From Pseudomonas putida (GTDB lineage Bacteria > Pseudomonadota > Gammaproteobacteria > Pseudomonadales > Pseudomonadaceae): DNA of 64,000 nucleotides. Positions 54,361 to 62,580 of this stretch are shown here, piece after piece. The stretch is taken from the NCBI RefSeq assembly GCF_001976065.1, contig NZ_MNAH01000003.1, positions 468,589 through 532,588 on the forward strand, read 5' to 3'. Both the position numbers and the translations under genes were made by a program. Under the pieces are notes generated by a model that saw nothing but the letters and a program-made list of their open reading frames with translations, searched no databases and had not been told where the DNA came from. Position 1 is the stretch's first letter; the number at the start of each line of letters is the position of its first letter.

Positions 54361-54413
54361 TAACAAATACGTGCAGGAGTCATCACAGGTTCGCGGCACC
54401 ACAATTTGCAATG

Positions 54414-54526
54414 GCTGACTAGGGTTCCGGCTCGCAAGCGCGAGTGGCTGGTCCGAGAGTTGGCGACCTCCAGTTGAGGTTACACGGCGGGACAAAAGCC
54501 CGGGAGACAAGCCACCGTTCGCGGTG
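54414..54526 (+). promoter_or_regulatory. Guanidine-I (ykkC) riboswitch
   Basis: The conserved ykkC parts follow in order: CTAGGGTTCCG at 54419-54429, CTGGTCCGAGAG at 54448-54459, and ACACGGCGGGACAAAAGCCC at 54482-54501 followed by GGGAGA. A small hairpin CACCG-TTCG-CGGTG at 54513-54526 may be the expression platform, with the start codon 43 bases further on. No T tract follows, so control at translation is more likely than termination. This aptamer class binds guanidine, which fits the transporter and catabolic genes behind it. Confidence 0.92.
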
Positions 54527-54568
54527 CCGCTGCCTTCCTGTCCGCCCTTGATCAACTGGAGAACCACC

Positions 54569-55636
54569 ATGTCCCAGCATCGTTTACCCGCCCTGCTCGC
54601 CGCTGCCTTCGCAGCCCTCGTGAGCCTCTCGTCCCACGCCGCCCAGAAAGACCACTTCAGCGTCTGCTGGACGATCTACGCCGGCTGGATGCCATGGGAA
54701 TACGCTGGCAGCCAAGGCATCGTCGACAAGTGGGCGAAGAAGTACGGCATCAAGATCGATGTGGTGCAGCTCAATGACTACGTCGAATCGATCAACCAGT
54801 ACACCGCCGGCCAATTCGACGGCTGCACCATGACCAACATGGATGCGCTGACCATTCCGGCCGCTGGCGGCGTCGACAGCACCGCGCTGATCGTCAGCGA
54901 CTTCTCCAACGGCAACGACGGCATCGTGCTCAAGGGCGAAGGCAAGAAAGTCGCCGACCTCAAGGGCACGGACGTCAATCTGGTCGAGCTCTCGGTGTCG
55001 CACTACCTGCTGGCCAGGGCCCTGGATTCGGTAGACCTCACCGAGAAAGACCTGAAAGTGGTCAACACCTCCGACGCCGACATCTCCGCCGCCTTCAACA
55101 CCGACCAGGTCAGCGCCGTCACCACCTGGAACCCGATGCTGTCGGACATCAAGGCCAAGCCCGGCGTGACCGAAGTCTTCAACTCCAGCCAGATCCCCGG
55201 CGAGATCATGGACATGATGGTGGTCAACTCCCAGACCCTCAAGGACAACCCGGCCCTGGGTAAAGCGCTGACCGGCGCCTGGTTCGAAGTGATCGAATTG
55301 ATGAACGCGAAAAACGCCGCGAGCAAGGCCGCACTGGAGCACATGGCCAAAGCCTCGGGCACCGACCTGGCCGGTTTCCAGGCGCAGCTGGACACCACCA
55401 AATTGTTCGCCACCCCCCAGGAAGCCCTGGCGTTCAGCACCAGCAAGCAACTGCCGGAAACCATGCGCAAGGTGGCCGAGTTTTCCTTCCAGCACGGCTT
55501 GCTCGGTGAAGGCGCCAAAGACACCAGCGCGGTCGGCATGGCCTTCGCCAACGGGGTCACCAGCGGCGACAAGGGCAACCTCAAGCTGCGCTTCGACCCC
55601 AGTTACGTGCAGATGGCTGCCGACGCCAAGTTGTAA
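54569..55636 (+). CDS. Substrate-binding protein of guanidine/urea-carboxylase-linked ABC transporter
   Basis: The 355-residue periplasmic binding protein has a Sec signal (MSQHRLPALLAAAFAALVSLSSHAAQ) and resembles the NrtA/TauA-type proteins associated with urea/guanidine carboxylases. Binding of guanidine is inferred from the two guanidine riboswitches of this locus, not from known residues. CTGGAG is eight bases before the ATG at 54569. The permease follows after 15 bases. Confidence 0.85.
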   Translation: MSQHRLPALLAAAFAALVSLSSHAAQKDHFSVCWTIYAGWMPWEYAGSQGIVDKWAKKYGIKIDVVQLNDYVESINQYTAGQFDGCTMTNMDALTIPAAGGVDSTALIVSDFSNGNDGIVLKGEGKKVADLKGTDVNLVELSVSHYLLARALDSVDLTEKDLKVVNTSDADISAAFNTDQVSAVTTWNPMLSDIKAKPGVTEVFNSSQIPGEIMDMMVVNSQTLKDNPALGKALTGAWFEVIELMNAKNAASKAALEHMAKASGTDLAGFQAQLDTTKLFATPQEALAFSTSKQLPETMRKVAEFSFQHGLLGEGAKDTSAVGMAFANGVTSGDKGNLKLRFDPSYVQMAADAKL

Positions 55637-55651
55637 CCAGAGGACTTGGCC

Positions 55652-56467
55652 ATGCGCCTGATCAATCGCCACCCGGATCGCCCGAGCCGCCTGTTGCTGG
55701 TGATCCTGCCGTTCGCCCTGCTGCTGTTCGCCTACTTCATGGGCTCGGCCGAGCGGCTGGCAGACAATCCCAACGACAAGCTGCTGCCCAGCGCCGTACA
55801 AATGAGCGACGCCGTGCAGCGCCTGGCCTTCGTGGCCGACAGCCGCACCGGCGAATACCTGCTCTGGCAGGACAGCGCCTCCAGCCTGCGACGCCTGGCC
55901 ATCGGCTTGGGCATCAGCGCGCTCGCCGGCCTGTGCCTGGGCATTGCCGCCGGCACCCTGCCGCTGTTCGGCGCGCCGTTGTCACCCTTGCTGACCGTGC
56001 TGTCGATGGTGCCACCGCTGGCGATCCTGCCGATCCTGTTCATCGTCTTCGGCCTGGGGGAATTGTCGAAAGTGATGCTGATCGTGATCGGCATCACGCC
56101 GGCCCTGGCCCGCGACCTGGAACAGCGCGCCCGGGAAATTCCCGTGGAACTGCTGATCAAGGCGCAGACCCTCGGTGCATCGACCTGGACCCTGATGCTG
56201 CGGGTGGTGCTGCCGCAATTGCTGCCGCGCCTGCTGATCTCGCTGCGCCTGATGCTGGGTTCGGCGTGGCTGTTCCTGATTGCCGCCGAAGCCATCGCCT
56301 CCACCGACGGCCTCGGCTACCGGATTTTCCTGGTGCGCCGCTACCTGGCGATGGACGTGATCCTGCCGTACGTGGTGTGGATCACCCTGCTCGCCTGGCT
56401 GATGGATTGGGGCCTCAAGCGCCTGACCCTGCGTGCATTCCCCTGGTACGAAGGAGCGCGGGCATGA
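55652..56467 (+). CDS. ABC transporter permease
   Basis: A 271-residue BPD-type permease with about six membrane helices. The EAA-like loop before the last helices reads LLIKAQTLGASTWTLMLRVVLP, where the ATPase docks. The ATG at 55652 is chosen because AGAGGA is upstream. Its stop overlaps the ATPase start by four bases. Confidence 0.88.
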   Translation: MRLINRHPDRPSRLLLVILPFALLLFAYFMGSAERLADNPNDKLLPSAVQMSDAVQRLAFVADSRTGEYLLWQDSASSLRRLAIGLGISALAGLCLGIAAGTLPLFGAPLSPLLTVLSMVPPLAILPILFIVFGLGELSKVMLIVIGITPALARDLEQRAREIPVELLIKAQTLGASTWTLMLRVVLPQLLPRLLISLRLMLGSAWLFLIAAEAIASTDGLGYRIFLVRRYLAMDVILPYVVWITLLAWLMDWGLKRLTLRAFPWYEGARA

Positions 56468-57252
56468 GTTTCATCACGGTGAAAAACGTCTGGCAGCAAT
56501 ACGCCGACCAGGTGGTGCTCGAAGGTCTGAACCTGAGCGTCGCCGAGGGTGAGTTCTGCACCCTGGTAGGCGCCTCCGGATGCGGTAAATCGACCTTCCT
56601 GCGCCTGCTGCTCGGCCAGGAACGCGCCAGTCGCGGCGAGATCCTGCTCGACGGTCAGCCCTTGGCCGCAGAGCCGGATGCCAGCCGCGGCGTGGTGTTC
56701 CAGCGCTATTCGGTATTCCCGCATCTGAGCGTGCTGGACAACGTCGCCCTCGGCCTCGAACTGCCCCGCTCGCCCTTGCTCGGACGCCTGTTCGGCAGCG
56801 CTAAAAAGCAGGCCCGCGAACAGGCTGCGGTGCTGTTGCACAAAGTCGGCCTCGGGCACTCGCTGGACAAGTACCCGGCGCAGCTTTCCGGCGGCATGCA
56901 ACAACGCCTCGCCATCGCCCAGGCGCTGATCATGAAGCCGCGGGTGTTGCTGCTCGACGAACCCTTCGGCGCCCTCGATCCGGGCATCCGCAAGGACATG
57001 CACGCCCTGCTGCTGGAGCTGTGGCGCGAGACCCGACTGACGGTATTCATGGTCACCCATGACCTGTCCGAAGGCTTCAGCCTCGGCACTCGCCTGCTGG
57101 TGTTCGACAAGGTCCGCCTCGACCCGCACGCCCCCGGCGCCTATGGCGCACGCATCACCTACGACATCCCTTTGAACAGCGACCGCCGCACCTGCCGTGC
57201 CGCCGTCGACGCCTTGCCGGTGCAACTGGCAGGCGCGCTACGAACCGCTTGA
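56464..57252 (+). CDS. ABC transporter ATP-binding protein
   Basis: A 262-residue ABC ATPase with Walker A GASGCGKST, signature LSGGMQQR and Walker B VLLLDEPF, and the switch His in VTHD. It energises the neighbouring permease. The ATGA overlap with the permease gene and a 12-base gap to the DUF1989 gene place it within one operon. Confidence 0.92.
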   Translation: MSFITVKNVWQQYADQVVLEGLNLSVAEGEFCTLVGASGCGKSTFLRLLLGQERASRGEILLDGQPLAAEPDASRGVVFQRYSVFPHLSVLDNVALGLELPRSPLLGRLFGSAKKQAREQAAVLLHKVGLGHSLDKYPAQLSGGMQQRLAIAQALIMKPRVLLLDEPFGALDPGIRKDMHALLLELWRETRLTVFMVTHDLSEGFSLGTRLLVFDKVRLDPHAPGAYGARITYDIPLNSDRRTCRAAVDALPVQLAGALRTA

Positions 57253-57264
57253 GAGGACTTCGAC

Positions 57265-57990
57265 ATGACTGATTCGACCCAACTGTTCCCGCCCTTCGCC
57301 GAAGAAATGCTGCCCGGTGGCGGCCACCGTTCCTTCGTGCTCAAACGCGGCCAGCTGCTGCGCCTGACCGACCTGCGCGGCGGCGCCAACGTCAGCCTGA
57401 CGCTGCTCAACGCCAATGAAAAAACCGAACGCCTGAACCTGCCTGACAGCCTCAAATGCCAACACACTGCCAAGCTCACCGCCGGCCATTGCCTGTACTC
57501 GGACATGGGCCGCGTACTGGCCGCCATCACCGCTGACACCTGCGGCTGGAGCGACAGCCTTGGCGGCGTGCTCTGCGCTGAAGAGGTGGCAGAAAAATAC
57601 GGCCAGGGCCGCTATCAGGAACTGCGCAACGGCTTCTTCCGCAACGGCACCGACAACCTGCTGGTGGAACTGGGCAAGTGGGGCCTGGGCCTGTCCGACC
57701 TGCTGATGACCCTCAACCTGTTCAGCCGGGTGAACGTCGACGACGCCGGGCGCTTCCACTTCGTCGAAGGCAATTCCAAGGCCGGCGACTACATCGAGTT
57801 GTACGCGCCGATGGACACCCTGGTGGTGCTCACCGCCCTGCAGCATCCGATGGACCCGGCCCCGGAGTACGCCCCGAAACCCTTGAAGCTGAGCTGGATG
57901 AACGCCGACCCCAGCGTTGCCGAACACTGCCGTACCTCGCGCCCGGAAAACGAGCGCGGCTTCATCAACACCGACCGTCTGTTCGCCTGA
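57265..57990 (+). CDS. DUF1989 protein, carboxyguanidine deiminase subunit (UAAP1)
   Basis: The 241-residue product belongs to DUF1989, annotated as urea amidolyase-associated protein. Recent work assigns this pair of proteins as a two-subunit carboxyguanidine deiminase (CgdAB), which turns carboxyguanidine to allophanate and ammonia. The sequence shows conserved [12 protein letters not shown] and FLNTDRLF-like metal-binding parts. Which member is CgdA is not assigned here. GAGAGGA precedes the ATG. Confidence 0.88.
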   Translation: MTDSTQLFPPFAEEMLPGGGHRSFVLKRGQLLRLTDLRGGANVSLTLLNANEKTERLNLPDSLKCQHTAKLTAGHCLYSDMGRVLAAITADTCGWSDSLGGVLCAEEVAEKYGQGRYQELRNGFFRNGTDNLLVELGKWGLGLSDLLMTLNLFSRVNVDDAGRFHFVEGNSKAGDYIELYAPMDTLVVLTALQHPMDPAPEYAPKPLKLSWMNADPSVAEHCRTSRPENERGFINTDRLFA

Positions 57991-58001
57991 GGATCGCTGC
58001 C

Positions 58002-58643
58002 ATGTCACTTGCAATCGCCACAGTTCACCCGCAGCCAGAAACCGCGGTCTACCGTGCAACCATCCCCGCCGGCGAACCCTGGCTGATGGAGGTCAAGGCC
58101 GGCCAGACCCTGCGCATCCTCGACCTGGAAGGCAACCAGGCTGTCGACACCCTGTTCTACAGCGTCGCCAATCCCAAGGAACGCTACGACGTGCAGCGCA
58201 CCCTGCGGCGGCAGAACAGCGTGTACCTCACGACCGGCAGCGTGCTGTATTCCAACCTCGGCAAGCCGATGCTGACTATCGTCGCCGACACTTGCGGGCG
58301 CCACGACACTCTCGGCGGCGCCTGCGCGCAAGAGAGCAACACCGTGCGCTACGCCTTGGAAAAACGCCATATGCACAGCTGCCGCGACAACTACCTGCGC
58401 GCCTGCGTGCATGACGGGCGCCTGGGCAAAGGCGACATCGGGCCGAACATCAATTTCTTCATGAACGTACCCGTCACGGCAGACGGCGGGCTGACGTTCG
58501 AAGACGGCATTTCCGCACCGGGCAAGTACGTCGACCTGCGCGCCGAGATGGACGTGATCGTGCTGATCTCCAACTGCCCGCAACTGAACAACCCGTGCAA
58601 CGCCTACAACCCGACCCCTGCGGAGCTGCTGGTATGGAACTGA
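58002..58643 (+). CDS. DUF1989 protein, carboxyguanidine deiminase subunit (UAAP2)
   Basis: A 213-residue second DUF1989 protein, similar in pattern ([25 protein letters not shown]) and beginning 11 bases after the first. Together they fit the heteromeric carboxyguanidine deiminase. The ATG at 58002 is chosen because TGAGGA precedes it. A REP doublet and the guanidine-II riboswitch separate it from the carboxylase by 259 bases. Confidence 0.87.
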   Translation: MSLAIATVHPQPETAVYRATIPAGEPWLMEVKAGQTLRILDLEGNQAVDTLFYSVANPKERYDVQRTLRRQNSVYLTTGSVLYSNLGKPMLTIVADTCGRHDTLGGACAQESNTVRYALEKRHMHSCRDNYLRACVHDGRLGKGDIGPNINFFMNVPVTADGGLTFEDGISAPGKYVDLRAEMDVIVLISNCPQLNNPCNAYNPTPAELLVWN

Positions 58644-58721
58644 CACTCAGCCGTTTGCGTAAATGGTTATTCGCCCTGTGCCAGGCCCGCTCCGGGCAGT
58701 GCATTAAGTGACCACTTCTCT

Positions 58722-58813
58722 CTGTAGGAGCTGGCTTGCCAGCGAAGGGGTCGTCACATCCAGCATGGATGTCGACTGACACTCCGCCTTCGCTGGCAAG
58801 CCAGCTCCTACAG
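58722..58813. repeat. REP doublet, GTAGGAGCTGGCTTGCC type
   Basis: Left arm CTGTAGGAGCTGGCTTGCCA, right arm TGGCAAGCCAGCTCCTACAG. It sits inside the guanidine gene run, between the second DUF1989 gene and the guanidine-II riboswitch, and may affect mRNA processing there. Confidence 0.87.
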
Positions 58814-58833
58814 GGGGTGGTGTGAATTTCTGT

Positions 58834-58895
58834 CATCGGGGACGGCCCCGATGCATGTCAAAAAACTGCGGGACGGCCCGCATCCCCTCCAGGGG
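58834..58895 (+). promoter_or_regulatory. Guanidine-II (mini-ykkC) riboswitch
   Basis: Two hairpins with the same ACGG loop follow each other: CATCGGGG-ACGG-CCCCGATG at 58834-58853 and TGCGGG-ACGG-CCCGCA at 58867-58882, joined by a 13-base linker. The ribosome binding site CCAGGGG (58889-58895) comes straight after and the carboxylase ATG eight bases on. Paired ACGR loops next to a ribosome binding site are the defining pattern of mini-ykkC, which binds guanidine and frees the start site. Confidence 0.93.
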
Positions 58896-58902
58896 TTATG
58901 CC

Positions 58903-61900
58903 ATGTTCGAAAAAGTCCTGATTGCCAACCGTGGCGCGATTGCCTGCCGCATCCTGCGCACCCTGCGCGAACTGCAGGTGGCAGGCGTTGCCGTGTACTC
59001 CGAAGCCGATGCCGCGAGCCTGCACATCCTGCAAGCCGATGAGGCCCATTGCCTTGGTGAAGGCGCGGCGGCTGGCACCTACCTGGCGGTGGACAAAATC
59101 CTCGCCATCGCCAAGGCCACAGGCGCCACGGCGATTCACCCCGGCTACGGCTTTCTCTCGGAAAACGCCGCCTTCGCCGAAGCCTGCGAAGCCGCCGACA
59201 TCGCTTTCATCGGCCCGACCCCAGAGCAGCTACGCGTATTCGGCCTCAAGCACACCGCCCGTGCCCTGGCCAGACAACACGGCGTGCCGATGCTCGAAGG
59301 CACCGAGTTGCTCGACAGCCTCGACGCAGCGCTGATCGCCGGCGAGCAAGTCGGCTATCCGGTCATGCTTAAAAGCACCGCCGGCGGTGGCGGCATCGGC
59401 ATGCGTGTGTGCCGCAGCGCGGTCGAGTTGAGCGAATCCTTCGAGGCGGTCAAGCGCCTGGGCCAGAACAATTTCAGCGACGCCGGCGTGTTCATCGAGA
59501 AGTACATCCAGCGCGCCCGGCACCTGGAAGTGCAAGTGTTTGGCGACGGCCGTGGCGAGGTAATCGCCCTGGGCGTGCGCGACTGTTCAGTGCAGCGGCG
59601 CAACCAGAAAGTCCTCGAAGAAACCCCGGCGCCAAACCTGCCCGAGGGCATGGCCGATGAACTCTGCAGAGCGGCGATCAAGCTGGCCAAGGCGGTCAGT
59701 TACCGCAGCGCCGGCACAGTCGAGTTCGTCTTTGACAGCGATGCACGGCGTTTCTACTTCCTGGAAGTGAACACTCGCTTGCAGGTGGAACACGGCGTTA
59801 CCGAGCAAGTCTGGGGCGTCGATCTGGTGCGCTGGATGGTGCAATTGGCAGCTGGTGATCTGCCGCCGCTGAGCGCGTTGAGCCAGGACTTGAAAGCTGA
59901 CGGCCATGCGATTCAGGCACGACTTTATGCCGAAGATCCGGGGCGGGATTTTCAACCGAGTCCGGGCTTGCTGACTGCCGTAGATTTTCCCGGCGCCGAC
60001 GGCAAACAGCTGCGCATCGACACCTGGGTCGAGGCCGGTTGCGAGATCCCGCCCTACTTCGACCCGATGATCGCCAAGGTCATCAGCTGGGCGCCGACCC
60101 GCGAAGAAGCGCGCACCGATCTGCATGAAGCATTGGGTAAAAGCCTGCTCTATGGCGTGGAAACCAACCGCGATTACCTGCGGCAGATTCTGCTGGATGT
60201 GCCTTTCGCCAGCGGCCAGCCATGGACCCGTTGCCTGGAAGGCCTGGTGTATCAGGCCAACACCTTCGAAGTACTCAACGCCGGCACCCAGACCAGCGTC
60301 CAGGACTATCCCGGCCGCCTCGGCTATTGGGCGGTAGGCGTGCCGCCATCGGGACCGATGGACAGTCGCGCGTTGCGCCTGGGCAACCTCTTGCTGGGCA
60401 ATGACGAAGGCGCCGCAGCGCTGGAAATCACCATGAGCGGGCCGTTGCTGCGGTTCAATTGTGATGCGGTGGTGGCGGTAACCGGTGCGCAAATTCCGCT
60501 CACGCTGAACGGTGAAGCCGTGCCGATGAACACCGCTCTGCTCATTCCGGCCGGTGCCACATTGAGTCTCGGCACCATTGCCGGCGCTGGCGCGCGTAGC
60601 TATCTGTGCCTGCGCGGTGGCTTGCAGGTCCCGGATTATCTGGGCAGCAAAAGTACCTTCACCCTCGGCCAGTTTGGCGGGCATGGCGGTCGTGCTCTAC
60701 GCGCCGGGGATGTCTTGCACCTACCGGCGCTCTGCGACCGTAGCGTCGGTGCGCAACTGCCTGATATCGCCGAGTTGCCTGCGGTACGACAAATTCGCGT
60801 GATCTACGGCCCTCACGGCGCACCGGAATACTTCACTGAAAACTACATCGGCACTTTCTTCGCGACCCAGTGGGAAGTGCATTTCAACTCCAGCCGCACC
60901 GGCGTGCGCCTGATCGGGCCAAAGCCTGAATGGGTGCGCGCCGATGGTGGTGAGGCCGGGCTGCACCCATCAAATATTCACGACAATCCATACGCCATTG
61001 GCGCAGTGGATTTCACCGGTGACATGCCGGTGATCCTCGGCCCGGATGGCCCGAGCCTGGGCGGGTTCGTGTGCCCGGTGACGGTGATCGAGGCGGATCT
61101 TTGGCAACTTGGGCAGCTCAAGGCTGGGGACAAGGTGCAGTTCTCCCCCGTCGACATCAAGACCGCCCGCACCCTGGCCTTGAAATGGGATCAATGTGGG
61201 AGCGGGCTTGCTCGCGAAGGGGGCGTGTCAGTCAACATTGATGTGTCTGAAGCACCGCTTTCGCGAGCAAGTCGGATCGCCGCACCGCCGCTTCCACAGG
61301 GGATGGTGTCGCCTGTTGTATTGGACATTGGTCAGGACGACACGCGCCTGGTGGCGCGCCTTTCCGGCGATACCCATCTGCTCCTTGAAATCGGCGCCCC
61401 CGAACTGGACCTCGTCCTGCGCTTCCGCGCCCACGCCCTGATGCAGGCGCTGGAAAGCAAAGACCTGCACGGTGTGATCGACCTGACCCCGGGCATCCGC
61501 TCGCTGCAAGTGCACTACCAACCCGAGCAATTGCCGCTCGCCGACCTGCTCGGCATCGTGGCTGGGGAATGGGACGCCGTGTGCGCGGCCAAGGACCTGC
61601 AGGTGCCTTCGCGCATCGTCCACCTGCCGCTGTCCTGGGACGACCCGGCCTGTCAGCTGGCGATCGAGAAATACATGACCACCGTGCGCAAGGACGCCCC
61701 CTGGTGCCCAAGCAACCTGGAGTTCATCCGCCGCATCAACGACCTGCCGAACCTCGACGAAGTGCAACGCACGGTGTTCGACGCCAGCTACCTGGTGATG
61801 GGCCTGGGCGATGTCTACCTCGGCGCACCGGTCGCCACCCCGCTCGATCCGCGCCATCGCCTGGTGACCACCAAGTACAACCCGGCGCGCACCTGGACCG

Positions 61901-62556
61901 CGGAAAATTCGGTGGGCATCGGGGGTGCCTACATGTGCGTGTACGGCATGGAAGGCCCCGGCGGTTATCAGTTTGTCGGGCGCACCTTACAGATGTGGAA
62001 TCGCTACCGCGAAGTCGCCGCGTTCGATGGCAAACCCTGGTTGCTGCGCTTCTTCGACCAGATCCGTTTCTACCCGGTCAGCGCCGATGAACTGCTGCGC
62101 ATTCGCCGGGATTTCCCCCTCGGGCGTTTCGATCTGAACATCGAACACAGCCAGCTGAACCTGGCGGACTATCAGGCTTTCCTGGCACAGGAAGCAGAGA
62201 CCATCAGCGCTTTTCGTGATCAGCAACAAACCGCATTCAACGCCGAGCGCGAGCGCTGGATCGCCAGCGGCCAGGCGCATTTCGACAGCGAAGAGCTGGT
62301 TCCAGAAGCGAGCGAAGACGCGCCTCTGGTCAGCGGTCAGCAGAGCGTCGACAGCCACATCGCCGGCAACCTCTGGCAAGTCCAGGTGCAGGCCGGCAGC
62401 CGGGTCGAAGCCGGTGACGTGCTGGTGATCCTGGAGTCGATGAAGATGGAAATCCCCCTGCTCGCCCCAATGGCCGGCGTGGTGCGCGAGATTCGCGTGC
62501 AGCCGGGTTCGGCGGTGCGCGCCGGACAACGCGTCGTGGTGCTGGAACTCGACTGA
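58903..62556 (+). CDS. Guanidine carboxylase (urea carboxylase family)
   Basis: This 1217-residue biotin enzyme attaches CO2 to guanidine (or urea). The biotin carboxylase half holds the ATP-grasp loop KSTAGGGGIGM near residue 155 and EVNTRLQVEHGVTE; a KipA-like domain starts near 454, a KipI-like domain near 800, and the biotin site is Lys1181 in ESMKMEI. The ATG at 58903 follows the guanidine-II riboswitch. Guanidine specificity is inferred from the two riboswitches and the DUF1989 pair. Oddly, residues about 764-799 are encoded by a REP doublet read in frame, so activity should be tested. Confidence 0.9.
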   Translation: MFEKVLIANRGAIACRILRTLRELQVAGVAVYSEADAASLHILQADEAHCLGEGAAAGTYLAVDKILAIAKATGATAIHPGYGFLSENAAFAEACEAADIAFIGPTPEQLRVFGLKHTARALARQHGVPMLEGTELLDSLDAALIAGEQVGYPVMLKSTAGGGGIGMRVCRSAVELSESFEAVKRLGQNNFSDAGVFIEKYIQRARHLEVQVFGDGRGEVIALGVRDCSVQRRNQKVLEETPAPNLPEGMADELCRAAIKLAKAVSYRSAGTVEFVFDSDARRFYFLEVNTRLQVEHGVTEQVWGVDLVRWMVQLAAGDLPPLSALSQDLKADGHAIQARLYAEDPGRDFQPSPGLLTAVDFPGADGKQLRIDTWVEAGCEIPPYFDPMIAKVISWAPTREEARTDLHEALGKSLLYGVETNRDYLRQILLDVPFASGQPWTRCLEGLVYQANTFEVLNAGTQTSVQDYPGRLGYWAVGVPPSGPMDSRALRLGNLLLGNDEGAAALEITMSGPLLRFNCDAVVAVTGAQIPLTLNGEAVPMNTALLIPAGATLSLGTIAGAGARSYLCLRGGLQVPDYLGSKSTFTLGQFGGHGGRALRAGDVLHLPALCDRSVGAQLPDIAELPAVRQIRVIYGPHGAPEYFTENYIGTFFATQWEVHFNSSRTGVRLIGPKPEWVRADGGEAGLHPSNIHDNPYAIGAVDFTGDMPVILGPDGPSLGGFVCPVTVIEADLWQLGQLKAGDKVQFSPVDIKTARTLALKWDQCGSGLAREGGVSVNIDVSEAPLSRASRIAAPPLPQGMVSPVVLDIGQDDTRLVARLSGDTHLLLEIGAPELDLVLRFRAHALMQALESKDLHGVIDLTPGIRSLQVHYQPEQLPLADLLGIVAGEWDAVCAAKDLQVPSRIVHLPLSWDDPACQLAIEKYMTTVRKDAPWCPSNLEFIRRINDLPNLDEVQRTVFDASYLVMGLGDVYLGAPVATPLDPRHRLVTTKYNPARTWTAENSVGIGGAYMCVYGMEGPGGYQFVGRTLQMWNRYREVAAFDGKPWLLRFFDQIRFYPVSADELLRIRRDFPLGRFDLNIEHSQLNLADYQAFLAQEAETISAFRDQQQTAFNAERERWIASGQAHFDSEELVPEASEDAPLVSGQQSVDSHIAGNLWQVQVQAGSRVEAGDVLVILESMKMEIPLLAPMAGVVREIRVQPGSAVRAGQRVVVLELD
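61195..61299. repeat. REP doublet inside the carboxylase gene
   Basis: Left arm TGTGGGAGCGGGCTTGCTCG (61195-61214) and a diverged right arm TTCGCGAGCAAGTCGG ... CGCTTCCACAGG (61260-61300) match the REP doublets of the gaps, yet lie within the coding frame. It contains no stop in the used frame and adds about 35 residues (start CGSGLAREGG, end APPLPQG). Confidence 0.88.
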
Positions 62557-62580
62557 ACCTATTTCGAAAGGACGAATACC

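Larger units (their letters stand above)
54071..54568 (+). other. Leader region of the guanidine operon
   Basis: This 498-base gap between the divergent lipoprotein gene and the transporter gene holds the sigma-54-type promoter and the guanidine-I riboswitch listed separately. An NtrC-like half-site (CGCACCATCACAAGGCA at 54262-54278) is weak. No further gene is supported. Confidence 0.6.

Noticed and set aside
54584..55801. A 405-codon frame antisense to the binding-protein gene
   Set aside because: It has no start signals and no family; the plus strand holds a signal peptide and a known family.
58822..58903. An upstream GTG start for the carboxylase
   Set aside because: Its 27 extra residues would be encoded by the guanidine-II aptamer itself and are not of protein character.
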